A stretch of 64,000 bases of DNA, from NCBI RefSeq assembly GCF_035046505.1, contig NC_089826.1, forward strand, positions 73,709,754 through 73,773,753, written 5' to 3'. How positions within the stretch are numbered: the first letter of the stretch is position 1; every line of letters starts with the position of its first letter. The notes beneath the pieces were generated by a model. It saw nothing but the letters and a program-made list of their open reading frames with translations. It was not told the DNA's origin and ran no database searches. The translations under genes and the position numbers were made by a program. This stretch comes from Tiliqua scincoides. Its lineage: Eukaryota > Chordata > Lepidosauria > Squamata > Scincidae. Shown here piece by piece: positions 21,336 to 33,482 of this stretch.

Positions 21336-21881
21336 CTGTAAATCCGTGTTTACAGTGTGGGTTGAGACCCACTAGGTGGATTGTGGGTCAATTTCAGGTG
21401 GGTCCCCATCCATTTCAATGTGTATTTTTAATATATTGGACTTGATGCTACCAGGATATGTGACTGCATTTGGGGAAAAGTTACAGATCTGTGCTTTTAA
21501 CAGGCTACTATGTATATGCTTTTCACAAGGACAGTCAATGGGGTTTAATCCCAGGTAAGTGTGGATAGGATTGCAGCCTTTGGAATATTTGGGGAATTTA
21601 TTTAAAACAGATCAACAAGTGCTTGAGAGGGTTAGGAAGTTTCTTCCTTATTTTAAGTAAAATAAATTTATTTTAAATAATTTTTTAAACTTATACTTAT
21701 TATATGTATACTTGTACTTATTGTAAACTTCTAATTTACTTAATTGATGGATTGGTTTGATGTTGTCAAATGGGGTGTTAAAAATGTTCCTGATTGATGT
21801 CACTTCTGGCTATGATATCACTTCTGGTGATTTCTGGATCCTGATGATCCACTAAAAAGTTTGAGAACCACTACTGTAAAT
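21336..21881 (+). mobile_element. hAT-like element, 530 bp, with 8-bp target duplication
   Basis: The element spans 21344-21873, between perfect CTGTAAAT duplications at 21336-21343 and 21874-21881. The left part has GAGACCCACTAGGTGGATTG and TTACAGATCTGTGCTTTTAA. The right end is AGTTTGAGAACCACTA. A second, partial copy lies at 63489-63710. The centre is AT-rich and without a coding frame. Confidence 0.82.
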
Positions 21882-23365
21882 GACAGATAAATTCCAGTGT
21901 TATTCATCACACAGACCACTGTTCCTTTGAAGAAGTGTGGAAGTTTGTGTTTTCACTAACTTTCCAAGATAAAGACTTCTTGCATTATAGAGGTTTGTCC
22001 AGAAGTCAGATCAAAACAGCTGACACTTATTGCCTACTTGTGCAGCTACTAAAAATGATGCAAAGTTCATCCGATGAAACTTTGGGTAGTTATAATTCCA
22101 GCTATCTGTGGCTGAGCCCTAGACTCTTGCTTTGTACCCAGATGTCACGCAAGTAGAAATCTTCAAGCAGTTCTCAAACCACCTTCAGAAACTAGTGAAC
22201 ATTTTCATGGGGCTGCTGTTTGCAAACTTATCACTTTTGATTTCTAATTGAACTGAGAGCCAATTCAATTGTTACAAATGAGGAATGCGAAAGCATGAGT
22301 CACTCAGCTGTACATCTGCTTCTCCCATGTGCTGTCTCACCCAAATCAGTTCTAACAGCCAGAACTGTATGATGGTTAGACATGGGGGAACTAAGACATT
22401 GTGAGTGCCTAGACTTCTTTCTCAGCTTGTCCTATCCCCCAGGCTTTTTCTAAGAAATACAAGTGTGATCAGAATTATTAAGCAATCATTACACTGATAT
22501 TTTTTATGCGGCAAATAATGAATGAAAATGATCATTTACAGCAAATATTTTTGGCAAACCTACAATGCAAGATCCAGGCCCCAAGAATTACTAAGCTGCC
22601 AAAATCCACAAATACAACCATATGTGGGCATTTTCTTAAAAAAATGCCTATGCTACTTAATATGCAGTACATTTGTCCGGAAATTGAAAGAGTATGATGT
22701 TTATCAACATATAATAGCGTTTGTTCATTACATTGATTTTTATTATGGGTTTTCACAATTTGCAATAATTGCAATCGAAACAACAGGAATGGATTTCTGA
22801 TTGTTCATTGTTGGGAACATCTGTAGAAAATATGTTGGCATGGCACCAGAATGTACTTTATATAATTTTTTTTTTAAACAGTGGCTAATTATAAACATTG
22901 TCTATAATGGTTCTTTGTAGTTTATATAATTGCATTTTGTATAAGAAAGAAGCCAAGCTGAATCTGACTTCATTTTTCCATTAGAAAGGATTTGACTGTC
23001 TTTATTCCATAGCACCAGCTGCACTGAGCTTTGTATGAGATCACTGTGCTTAATTTCAATAGCCAGAAGAAAGATTTTACTTTTTAAGTACCTTCTCTTG
23101 CAGATGTGCTGGGGCGGGGGCATCATTTGGTTCCTTTAATTGCACAAAGAAAACTAGAGCAGTTCAGAAACTTTGCTTCATATGTTACTTCCTGACCAAG
23201 ATTCTGCTGAGGATATCCAAACTTCAAAACATTTTTTTCTCAGCCTTCTTTCTGGGTAGATTCTTGCTCATCATCAGAATGATCATTAGATATGTGTAAT
23301 TCTGTTCTTTTGACAACATAGGAACACTTTAGATGAAATGTGACTCCACAAAGATTGATGGCTTC
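21882..23365. other. AT-rich, repeat-poor stretch
   Basis: I see no repeat family and no reading frame with a known product. About 22440-23330 is the most uniform part and is a candidate host regulatory region. Confidence 0.3.
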
Positions 23366-23792
23366 CATGGAACCAGTGGTGTACCTATGGGAGGGTCAAT
23401 GGGGTCAAGGGACCCCAGGCTGCATGTCTGGGGGGCGCCACCACATCCAGACATGCCGTCCCCCAACACCGCTCATGCCATCATGGCTGGAGGGTTGAAA
23501 AACATCACTTCCACTTTCTTGGGAAATTTTTATGCCCTTTGAAGGCCTTCTGAGGGCCGGGGAGGCCTCTATGCCCTTCAGTAGATCTTTTAAGGGCATA
23601 AAAACCTTTACTTATTGTTTTCAGGTGAAAACTGAAATGACATTTTTAGCCCTCCGAAGGCCTTACAAGACCCCCAGATGGAAGGCAGCAGGTGTGACTT
23701 GGGGGGGGGGGTGCCTGGCTGGTGGGGCAGGGTGGCAATTTGTGATTGTGGCCCTGGGCAGCATTGGAGCCAGAATCGCCACTCCATGGGAC
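23366..23792. mobile_element. hAT-like element with near-perfect 8-bp target duplication
   Basis: The element spans 23374-23784, flanked by CATGGAAC (23366-23373) and CATGGGAC (23785-23792), 7 of 8 positions. The left end is CAGTGGTGTACCTATGGG and the right end AGCCAGAATCGCCACTC. The middle has facing blocks TTTTATGCCCTTTGAAGGCC and AAGGGCATAAAAACC that form a hairpin, plus GCCCTCCGAAGGCC. No transposase frame. Confidence 0.78.
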
Positions 23793-24340
23793 CAGTTCAC
23801 ATAAGCATGTTTATTACTTTTTGTGACTACAATATAAGTATCATATAACCAAAAAGTCACCGCTTTTCTAACTCCCAACATCAACTTTTAAATAAAGCCC
23901 ATTCTCACATTCAGCTGTAAGTTATGAAGTACTGAGTAATCAAATGGTGAGAAAAGGGATACATAGAAGTGTGCCACAATCCATGAAGACTGACTAGTCT
24001 ATTGTGTTCAAGTGATGAAAGTGAGTTTTAATTCACGAGACTTACAGGGGAAATTTGAGTCCTTTCTCTGAAATATCAGAGATGGACACAGACTGTTGCT
24101 AAAGTCAATGAAGTTTTAACATGATCCAATATATAAACCATGTTTATGAAGAAGTAAGTCCTATTCATTTCAATGAAATTTACTTTCACTATACAATATA
24201 TATATTCTTACGCATAGTCCTACCACTGTCCTAGATTTCATACACACACCCGCCAGGACTGTAGGTGCTGTGACATTATTTCATGACCTCATAGTTGTGA
24301 CCTACATTCATTCAAGAAGATAGCAATGAGTGATGGACTT
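23793..24340. other. unassigned, AT-rich
   Basis: No recognised feature. Confidence 0.35.
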
Positions 24341-24342
24341 AG

Positions 24343-24600
24343 CGTACTACTTCTCAATTTTTTAAACACCACTACTCACTTTGTTGGTCATGGCAACTAC
24401 AACACACCCCAGAACACCTTGCGACTTCTGGGTAATGCCCCAGAATGCCTTGTATTTTCCAGGTAGTGCCTGTGAGTGACCCATTTCATTGGCTGTATTG
24501 TGCCCCAGAATGCATTTCGGCTTCCAGGTAACACCCATGCAACCTACCAAAAACCAGGTTGCGACCTGCTGGTGGGTCATGACCCACAGTTTGAGGACTT
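24343..24600. mobile_element. degenerate hAT-like element
   Basis: TACTTCTCAATTTTTTAAAC on the left and GACCCACAGTTTGAGGACTT on the right are diverged inverted hAT-type ends. The repeated block GCCCCAGAATGC lies inside. No clean target duplication was found. Confidence 0.55.
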
Positions 24601-24759
24601 AGATTTGTACTGCAAACTTAATTTTCTACAAACACAAGAGCCGCTGTTATTAGAACATGTTCTAATGAAGAACATGGCAGCACCAAATGAATGAATACAA
24701 CAACAACCTGATTAGGATGAAGATATAAAAATCACTTCTGACAAGTTACTTCTGACAGC

Positions 24760-24905
24760 TCCGTACCGACTATTTAGTAACATGTTATCTCTCAGGCTCA
24801 CTTCCACCAGTAATACAGGCATAACAATAATGACCTACCTTACAAGGTTGTTGTGTTATTGCAATATATGTGAAAAGCTTTCAACATACTAAATGAGCAA
24901 TATTT
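24760..24905 (+). mobile_element. MIR-like old SINE fragment
   Basis: ATGACCTACCTTACAAGGTT followed by GTGAAAAGCTTTCAACA fits the core and tail layout of MIR/CORE-type SINEs. It is highly diverged. Confidence 0.45.
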
Positions 24906-25510
24906 TGACTGCTAAGCATTATTACGCAATCAATAGTCTGCATGCGGTGCACATATTTGCATGAATTGGATTCTTATAGTTTACATAGCTTCCTCACCCA
25001 AGCTCCCTTTTTACTCCAAACTTACATCGGATAACTTTAATAAGCACATTAAAAAATTATATGAAGGAGTCACATAAAAGATTTTAATTAGCCATGTTCA
25101 CAGTTTGCGGACACTAAAACTGTCTGGTGCTAACATTTTCAAGGATTTAATTAACAAGTACAACAAGATTTGTTTAATGTTATAATGTGGTAGAACATGA
25201 CTGTGGATATCTATTTTAATACCAAAATATTAGATTAGTTAGGAGTGTCTATATATAGATTAAAAGTGCAGATCTCTTCTAGTCAAATGATATTCTTGCA
25301 GCTTCATTAACGTTCAAAAAGTTTATCTGATAGAAAGGTACCAATTCGTCTTAACTTCATTCTGCTATAATATATATACATTTTTTTTTCTCAGTTCCCC
25401 AAGTAAAAATATGAATTATCTAGTAAGATCTTCTGGTGGGAAAGTTCCAATGAAATCAAATGACATCTGGTCTTTCCAAACATCAGGTGTAAAGTAATAT
25501 TTAAAAAATT
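24906..25510. other. AT-rich, repeat-poor stretch
   Basis: No recognised gene or repeat. Sequence is strongly AT-rich. Confidence 0.35.
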
Positions 25511-25792
25511 AGACAGTCTAGTAGCATAGCTAGAGTGGGGGTGGTTCAGTAAGTACTCCAGGCATGCAACACATCATGCAAATAGCTCCTCCCACTTGTC
25601 CTTGGAACCATTCAGGGCAGTGATGAATGAACAAGCAGAAGACACCGTTTGGTTCGGCAAGCTCTGGCACATTGTCATTGTTGCCCAGATTGGCTCCCAC
25701 GATGAATGGGAAGGGCAGGTTACATGGTGGGTTGCAGCACCAGGCAGTACTTTCCGTTTAGCCTCTCCTCTAGCTTTACTACTGAGAGAGTC
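25511..25792. mobile_element. hAT-like palindromic MITE (GTAGCTAG family, copy 2)
   Basis: The element is about 25519-25784, with AGACAGTC (25511-25518) and AGAGAGTC (25785-25792) flanking, 7 of 8 positions. The ends TAGTAGCATAGCTAG and CTAGCTTTACTACTG are inverted. The interior has CTCCTCCCACTTGTCC and, facing it, GATGAATGGGAAGGGC. Confidence 0.75.
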
Positions 25793-26002
25793 ATAGTGAT
25801 GGTGTGCCCCCTTGGTTCACCACATCATTAGCTGGCTTGTTCTGAGCTTGAGATAACCTAGGGACATGGAATTTCCAGAAGCTTCCTTTCAAGGAAAAGC
25901 AGCGCATGGTGGAGCTGCAACCAGGAGCAGAACTGCTGAGAAGGCAAAGTAACAAAATTCCCTACCCTACAGCAGTATCCCATAAGCCCACATCATGCAC
26001 TT
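25793..26002. other. unassigned
   Basis: Nothing recognised. Confidence 0.3.
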
Positions 26003-26450
26003 ACAGTGCAATCCTAACTTGCTCTGGAACAGGCAGGCTGGCAGGCCTTTGCTGCATCCAGCACAAGTTTGGGGCTAACTGCAGGCCAGCCCAGGGCAAG
26101 GGGAAATAATTCCCCTTAGCCCAGGTAACACTGCAGCAGAAGCCCCAATGGGGCTACTTGAATCCATGCCACCTATAGAGGTGGTGCAGAGTTGGTCCAG
26201 GCTGACCCAGAACAGGGCTACCAGCATAAGTGCCGAATCCTGACCTCACCTCCTACTCCCCATCCAGATACCTGTCTGCTGCCTGCCCTCCCCATACCCT
26301 GAAACCTCCTCCTCCCTGCCACCTCCCCACATCCCCCCAGACCTCTGCCAGCCTGGAAAGGCCAAACTCAGTCGTCCCAGGGGTTGCATATTCTGAGCAG
26401 ATCTGGGCACAGGGATCCTTTGGGCAGTCACGTCTGTCTTGACGTCCTGT
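26003..26450 (+). mobile_element. GC-rich CAATCCTAA-type repeat
   Basis: It starts GTGCAATCCTAACTTGCTC and carries CAGGCAGGCTGGCAGGCC, GGGGCTACTTGAATCC and GCCGAATCCTGACC. This is one of the fuller copies. Long frames at 26246-26621 on the minus strand reflect GC content only. Confidence 0.5.
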
Positions 26451-26753
26451 TGCACAGCCTTGTGGGATGCCAGGCAACACTGCCCAGAACATCCCTTTGC
26501 CCAGATCTACTTGGAATACATGCAGCAATGTAGCTACGTGGCAGAATGGTAAGCTCCAGTTCAAACAGGAACCGGCTTTTTGGCACGCAGTGAAAATTTG
26601 GTGACTGCATGCAGCGGTCATGATTTTGGTGACTGCTGGTGTAGCCCATCACATGGTTGGACCAAAACTCCTAAACCTTTTACTAATATCTTCCCAAACC
26701 CATTTTATTATCAGGGCAAAGTCTTCTTAGTGATAATAATTTGAGGACAATAC
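26451..26753. other. unassigned
   Basis: Nothing recognised in this stretch. Confidence 0.3.
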
Positions 26754-27038
26754 TATGGACTTGGTAGCGTAGATGGTGGTGGGGGGAGCCAAAATGGTAA
26801 GTACTGCAGGTGCTGCAATTCTCAGTGTAAGCAACCCCTCCCACTTGCTATCTAAGCCATTCTGGGCAGCAACACCAATGCACAGAAGTTTGTTGAATCA
26901 AACAGCGTCTCCTGAGCATTGCCATTGCTGCCCAGAATGGCCTCCAACAGCAAGTGGGAGGGGCTGCGTACATGGTGCATTCTGACACCTGCAGTACTTA
27001 CTGTTGCCCCCCCCCCCCAGGTATGCACTGCATGGACT
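26754..27038. mobile_element. hAT-like palindromic MITE (GTAGCTAG family, copy 3)
   Basis: The element is 26762-27030, with flanks TATGGACT (26754-26761) and CATGGACT (27031-27038), 7 of 8 positions. Two facing arms are obvious: GCAACCCCTCCCACTTGCTA near 26832 against CAGCAAGTGGGAGGGGCTGC near 26947. The same holds for GCCATTCTGGGCAGCA against TTGCTGCCCAGAATGGC. It is almost a complete palindrome. Confidence 0.82.
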
Positions 27039-28420
27039 TTCATAAAACTGTATCCGTCCTGAGAAGTGTAACAAGGAAATCAACACTGAGGCCCACAAAA
27101 AAGGCCAGCCCCTCAAAACAAGTTGGTCTGTCTTTCAGTTTTGAGACAGAGCAGCCACCTCTGTAGGGGCAGGGATGTTTCTGCGTATGTCCAGTTCACA
27201 CAATTAACAGCCTTCAACCAGTTTCTCTCCCATGTTCTGCTTTGATTTCTCACCCGTTGATCAGTCAGACAAAGTGATGCAAGGAGAAGGTAGAAAGTTT
27301 ATCTGGGGTTTTCAAAGATCTGATAAATCCCCTTGGACTGATACATTATGACAGGCTCATGGCAGTTCCGCTCATTTAGCTCAGAGGTGCACCTGAGCAC
27401 AAACAAGCAAACCAATCTGGCTTCGGTCAGAGCGTTTTAATCACCAGCTGGCTAAATCCTACACTCATTGCGCTGTGTATTTTTTTCCCCCCCAGCAAAG
27501 ATTATATAACAGGAGTCTTACTCCTCTAAACACCTCCAGATTGTCATGCATTAATTCATTAGGTCATAAATAAATCACACACGCTCACCTTTCCCTAAAC
27601 CGATTCAGCGTCCTTCATTTGCATTCCAGTGGGCACTTCCATGCTAGTTGAGATTTCTTTCATCACTAATCAACCACATTGGTTTAAGTATGACGTGATG
27701 TATATAAGAAGATGGATATGAACCACAACAGCTTTGAGGCACAAGGTTGTGTGGTTTGTAATCACCACAGGATTAAGTATCACTTTTATCTACTTCTAAT
27801 CATTAGGAAAGGATCTGTAGCCATGCACACACAGGTAGAGAAGAAAGCTAGAACACTTTCTTATACTAAAGGGGAAAGAAATCACAAAGGTTTTATTAAC
27901 TACAGGCTGGTTTGCACAAGAGTGATATGGTTTGCAGGCTCATGACCCTTTCTAAAATGCCCAGAACTTTTAATGTCAACCAGAACTCATACTTTTAAAT
28001 TTGGACTAAAGCAGATCCACCTTTGGGATCATCCAACACAAAAAGAACCTAAGGTAGATAAGGCAAGCAAGACTTTGTCCTGAAGGAATTTAATTGCATA
28101 CATCCCAATATACATATACAGGTGTAGTGAATAAACTCTGTGCCTTTAATAAAATCAGGCTCCATTCCCTTCAGTTTCCATCCATCCTCTCTTTCCTTGG
28201 AAGACAGCCCAATCCACCACAATTCCCTGTGCATGATGCAGCAGCACCATGGCAACATCCGCTGTATCCCTCAGGGAGGTTTTGGCACATTGAGACCTCC
28301 TCAAGTAAGGGAACATTTGTTCACTTGCTCCAAATTAAGTCCCAGCTGCAGCCATGGGTCACTATGGACCTACACTAATGCTATCACTGGAACAAGTCCA
28401 CATTGACCCTTGAAGGTGGA
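27039..28420. other. repeat-poor stretch
   Basis: No gene or clear repeat. About 27240-27700 is of mixed composition and AT-rich, with homeodomain-like TAAT sites (for example CATTAATTCATTAGG), and is a candidate regulatory island. Confidence 0.3.
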
Positions 28421-28760
28421 TAAGGCTTGGGGGATTAGGATTCAGCAAGTGCCACTTCTGTCCAACCCACCGCCATCCCAGGCCCAATCTGCCTTCCACC
28501 ACAACCCATCTGTTTCCTGTTCTGACCATCCACTTCCCAATTCTACCCTCCCAACTCCCTCTTGACCCCTGCACAGCTTTTCTTGCACTAGTGGGCATCC
28601 TCAATCCTTCTTCACATGGACCTGGCTACACATCACTTGTGTCAGCAGCCAAGCCACAAGCTTCAGTTGTATCATGTTTGTGACAGCCACAAAGTGCATT
28701 ATGCTGGGGAACATGTGCTCTGCCAGCATAATGTACCTATAGGGTTCGGCCATAAGAGAA
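28421..28760. mobile_element. degenerate repeat, C-rich
   Basis: C-rich sequence (CCCAGGCCCAATCTGCC) resembling the interior of the CAATCCTA-type repeats. No ends were found. Confidence 0.3.
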
Positions 28761-28937
28761 TTCCTTTAAGAGCCCCACCAGAAACTCATATAAAATTCAA
28801 ATAAATAAGCTGTTATGTTTCCAAAAAGTTCATGTAGACAGAATAAGTAATCAAGGCTCAACAGAAAATGTAGTACATACTAAAGCCCAACTCTGTGACC
28901 TCACCTACTCATGTGTATAACCGATATCTCTGGTGAC

Positions 28938-29307
28938 AATAGTGGCAGTGATGTCACTAGCAGAGTGCCGGTGGTGCGGCCCTCACCAGGTGACACGCAT
29001 GAGGGGTTGACACCACTACTCATAAATTTTTTTTTAAATCTTGTTATGTTCAAATAACACCATCATGTTATATATATCAATCAATGTGTAATTTTATGCA
29101 GAATGCAAGGAAACAAACAGCATTGAAATATCACTATTCTATCAAATGTTATAGCCAAAAAACCAGCAGGGGGTGATCGGTACATCACTATGCCCACTGG
29201 CTGGTGCATTGCCACAGCCACTGCATGCGAGGAAGTCCATCGGGGGGGTGACGTGCTGGCCTCCCACACCAGGTGACATGAACCCTAGTGATGCCACTGA
29301 ATGGTAG
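28938..29307 (-). mobile_element. 345-bp hAT-like family, minus copy
   Basis: The element spans 28946-29299 and is flanked by AATAGTGG and AATGGTAG (6 of 8). Its plus-strand right end, CCCTAGTGATGCCACTG, is the inverse of the left end at 6937. The interior ACACCATCATGTTATATA matches that family on the opposite strand. Confidence 0.82.
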
Positions 29308-29345
29308 TATTTGTAAAAAAGGGTAGTTGGAAAAGGGGTACTTGC

Positions 29346-29380
<35 letters not shown>

Positions 29381-29394
29381 GAGAGAGAGAGAGA
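29346..29394. repeat. (GA)n microsatellite
   Basis: About 24 GA units with one GC interruption. Confidence 0.95.
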
Positions 29395-29985
29395 CTTGTA
29401 CCAAAAGTTTTGGGACCTTGTAGAAAACAGAGCTTGCAGTGATTAAGACTGGAACTACACCTTACATGACAAAGCTTGTAAAAAAAAAAGATTGCTGCTT
29501 CTAGACAAAGCAGCAAGGGAAGGAGCAACATGTTGCAGAAAATCGCTTGTAGCATTGCTTTGGAGGGCTGCTTAATATTTCCTCCACCCCCCTGTTTTTC
29601 TTCTGCAATTCCTGCCTGAACCACTTTTTCTCCATGGGATGCCAGATGTATTTTTTTGTCCAGTAGCAAGATTTTATTTCCCCAGTTTGTGTGTCATTTT
29701 AAAACCAATTCTGCTCTCTGTATTATAGCCACTGTATTCTGTATTCTGATATGATGAAAACAACTTTTTGAGACTCTTTTAACTCTTTGAAAACTATTAC
29801 CATTTTTACTAACCATAGTTTCTATTATCATTGTTATTATTTTCAAACCATGGCAATCACTTCCACCTCATACATATCATACAAGGCACCTAGATAGCAT
29901 ACAGATACACATAGCTGAGAGTCAGCATTTGTTGCGCACAGTGTGTGAAGTGGTCCTCGTCTCATGGATGAGAAAACCCAGCAGG
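29395..29985. other. unassigned
   Basis: No recognised feature. A minus reading frame running through the adjacent GA repeat has no known product. Confidence 0.35.
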
Positions 29986-30690
29986 ACTTGACTCGAGTCG
30001 AGTCTCCGAGTCACCGCCCCCCATTACTCGACTCAAAAAAAGAGTTATAATGGGGGCACTTTCCAAGTCACCAAGTCACCCTTTAGTAACTAATGAATCG
30101 AGTTGCCCCCCTTTAAAAAGTGGAAATAAATAGGGCTGCTGCCAGGGTGTGTGTGTGTGTGTGTGGGTCGGAGCTCTCTTTGAACACTCCCCTGCTATCT
30201 CCACCCATCTGTAAAGAGGACAAGAGGGGTGGGATGGACGGCAAGGGAGACGGAACAGATGCGGCGAGAGGGAGGAGAAGGGTCACAAGCAGCAGCTGGG
30301 AGGCTTTGCAGGAAGACCTGAGCCTTGCAGGTCTACTCAGTAGTCCCTCTTTAGTCACTCCTTCAATTAGGGCCCCCCCCTCCTGAAAAACAACAGAGCC
30401 ATGCCATGCAAAGTGTGATCACTATGAACTCCTTCCCTGCCTTCTCTTTCTCCCTAGGCTGAGTCGCCCCCTTAAAAAAGCCACCTGTGGGAAAAACAGG
30501 GCTGCTGTCAGGTTCTGTGTGTGTGGGGAGTTCTTTTTAACTACTTCCCTGTTGCCCTGTTCCATGTGTAAAGAGGGCGGGAGGGGTGGGCAGGATGGAA
30601 TGAGAGCCAGGACAGAAACAGCCAGAATGGGGAGGGTCACTAGCGCAACTGGGTGGCTTGCCAGGACAACCTAATCCTTACCAGCCTGGG
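29986..30690 (+). repeat. two diverged tandem copies of an unknown repeat
   Basis: The blocks at about 30105-30330 and 30466-30680 share GAGTYGCCCCC, CAGGGCTGCTG, a TG run, TGTAAAGAGG, GAGGGGTGG and GGCTTGCAGGA-like sequence in the same order. A palindromic leader (GACTCGAGTCGAGTC) precedes the first. I do not recognise the family. The leader suggests a transposon end. Confidence 0.5.
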
Positions 30691-31184
30691 TCCTGGCATC
30701 TGCCCAGCAATGCTGAATCCCTGATGCTGGCCCTGACTTTGCTTAGTATTAGGCCCTCCACCCCTTAACAATGTTGGTTGATTCGCTTATAGTTTACTTC
30801 CTCCAAATTACGCACAGTGTGTGGGGGCGTTTTCATCTCAGTTGCCTTCTTGTAAATCACACTTTGCCTTCACTTTCCCAGGTCTATCATTAAGTTCCTC
30901 ATTCAGTTTCCAGAAGGATGTGATGTGCAAATAATAGCAGGCTTTCTACCATGGATCTGTGATGACATATGAACAATACATGAAGTAGAATTCAAAGTTA
31001 CTTTCAGACCCGCTCGTGGGTTGCAGCAAGACTTCCCTGCAGCTATTTTAAAAAGTCACACTTCAAATCAAGTCATCATACCAAACATGACCTGCGCAAC
31101 TAATTTTACCATTATTTCTAAACTCTAAATGAATATATATTTTCCCTCCATTGGCATTTGTTTTTCTTTTGTAAGACCTCATCC
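30691..31184. other. unassigned
   Basis: No recognised feature. Confidence 0.35.
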
Positions 31185-31186
31185 TA

Positions 31187-31237
<51 letters not shown>
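31185..31237. repeat. (ATAA)n microsatellite
   Basis: About 13 ATAA units. Confidence 0.95.
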
Positions 31238-31369
31238 AAAGAGACTGCTACAATCCATCTAATGTCAGGTCATTAAAAAAAAATTCAAGTACAACCAGTA
31301 ATTCTGCAATTTTTTAATTGCAAGCCAGTATAGGTGTTTTTTTTTTAATTGCAACCCAGTATGGCTGCA

Positions 31370-32260
31370 CTAGTGGGGGAAGGATAGGATTGAGTTCAAT
31401 ATTTCTCAGCACATTTGATTACTGTGCACTTGATCACTGAGAGCTGAACCTGCTTGAGCCAGCTGAAAAGCACATGTCAGGGTCCAGTGTAGGCCCTTGA
31501 GTTGCCAGAACTTCAGAACCAGGAAGGGTTTCTGTGCACGGATGGTGACGGCTGGGCATGCCCAACAGAGCTTCAGCGGCTTGATCCACTGGGGGATGTG
31601 GCCGGCTACAACAGAACTCCAAAGGGCTCCAGGTGCTGAGGTAAAGCAGCCAGCTGCGAGCGGAAGGTGGCGGTAGCCACTTGGCCCCCTAGGGAGCCCT
31701 GGCACCAGGACCAGGGGGCGTGAATGGGAAGCCCCAGAGCCTTCTGGGGCATTGCCTGGTCCAGACATCAGCAGCCAGCAACCAGGCTTCCCAGTGCTGG
31801 ATGCGGGGAGGATACCACTGAGGAAGTCGTCCACAGAGATTCTCCCTCCCAGTGTGCAAGTAGGGTGGAGGGCAAGTGAGTTGCACAGGGAGGAAGGTGG
31901 GAACAGATGGGGGGCCACCATTAGCAACCAAAGAGAAAGGGGCAGGCTGCACAGGCAGCACTTTTGTGGACCTCTGAGAAGGAGAGGAGCCAGGTGGGGC
32001 TACCAGGCCCCCAAAACCTCAGGGTGGCCTATGATGATGGGCCAGATGGATGGATGACCTGCCTGTGAGTCTCAAAGGAAGTGAAGCCAGGGAGGAGGAT
32101 AAATGTAACTACCTCACCCTGTAACTACCTCACCCTGGGCCAGTCAGAGGCTTCCCCGGCAGTGGACATTCAACTGGGAACCCCAAAGGTTCCACGAGGC
32201 CCCCTAGAGGTACACCCCTGACCAGCTAGCCTGACCCCTTTGGGGCAGCATCCACCATCC
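31370..32260. other. GC-rich block of unknown nature
   Basis: The block is clearly more GC-rich than its surroundings. A minus frame of 173 codons starts at 31927 with SSLCNSLALHPTCTLGGRIS-type sequence, and a plus frame of 101 codons overlaps it. Neither resembles a protein I know. A tandem duplicate of TGTAACTACCTCACCC lies near 32105-32138. It may be an unrecognised repeat or a degenerate pseudogene. Confidence 0.3.
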
Positions 32261-33304
32261 CCAGGGTGTGATAGCACCACATTTCAGGATGATATGCATA
32301 TCCTTGCAGGTATGATATGTCTGACTTGGATAATTCGCACATACAAACCATTCCTTGGAGTTAATGTAACCATCAGGTTCTGCTTCCAACCCACTCCTTC
32401 TCCCCTCAAAAAATAAAAAAAATAAAAAAATCCAGGCATGGACAAGTCAATTGGCACAACTGCTACTGTTCTATTCTGAACACTGGGTACGTGCCTCTGC
32501 AGAATCTATACTCAGAGCGAACAATGTGCTCTTCTATATTTAGGGGGGTGAGCTGATATACAATTTCCATTTGCTAATGTACTCTTTGCAGGTGACAATC
32601 TAGAGTTTTCTGTCTTGCTCTACTTCCACAAATTCCCCGTTTCTAACACCTAGCACATTTGGAACATTGAAAACAAGAAAACATCTTCAGTGGCAGATGT
32701 TTGCTGACAGGCAGCAGATAAATTCTGCATTGGGCATATGTCTAATTAACACAATCCCCTCCTTATGAAGTTAAAACATGTTGTTTTCAATTTTTTGAAG
32801 CACACATTTTTATCTCGTCTTGACTCTGCTTCATAATGCACTTGAAAAGTCTGCAAATTTCTTTTTATTCCCCCCCCCCCCCCCATGATTCTCAGACTGG
32901 TCAGGCCAACGCTTGTAGCAAGACAGCAAGCACATGCAAAGATATAATTAAATTTCCTATAAGCTTGAGGGCAAGCCCAAAAGGTGTACGAGCATTCTCA
33001 GATTCCTCATTCTCATATATCAGAATGAAAGAAACAGCCTTTTGGTTGAATTATTTGGCAAACAAAAGGCTAATGCTTATTACATTACATGACTGTTGAC
33101 TGTGATTGGTTATGATTTATGACAATATGGTCATAAAATGGCTGCCTGTTACCAATTCATTGTTAACTGTGATACCGGAGCAACACTTCAACAAATCCTG
33201 TTCAACAATGGGGTAAAAAAAAAAAGAAAGCAAAAGAAAAATAAACTTGAAGATCTGCTTTACTCAGCATTATGAAACTGAATTCAGGCCAGCGGCTTCA
33301 ACCA
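32261..33304. other. unassigned, AT-rich
   Basis: No gene or clear repeat. A C-run lies at 32871-32884. Confidence 0.35.
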
Positions 33305-33482
33305 ATAAGAACATAAGAACAGTCCCACTGGATCAGGTCATAGGCCCATCTAGTCCAGCTTCCTGTATCTCACAGCAGCCCACCAAATGCCCCAGGGAGC
33401 ACACCAGATAACAAGAGACCTCATTCTGGTGCCCTCCCTTGCATCTGGCATTCTGACATAGCCCATTTCTAAAATACAAATA
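33305..33482 (-). mobile_element. CR1 LINE 3' UTR fragment
   Basis: It begins with the inverted tail AAGAACATAAGAACAG, then CCCATCTAGTCCAGCTTCC and TGCCCCAGGGAGCACACC. Confidence 0.88.

Noticed and set aside
26253-26621. A 122-codon minus-strand gene
   Set aside because: It lies over a GC-rich repeat with open frames on both strands, and no known protein is recognised.
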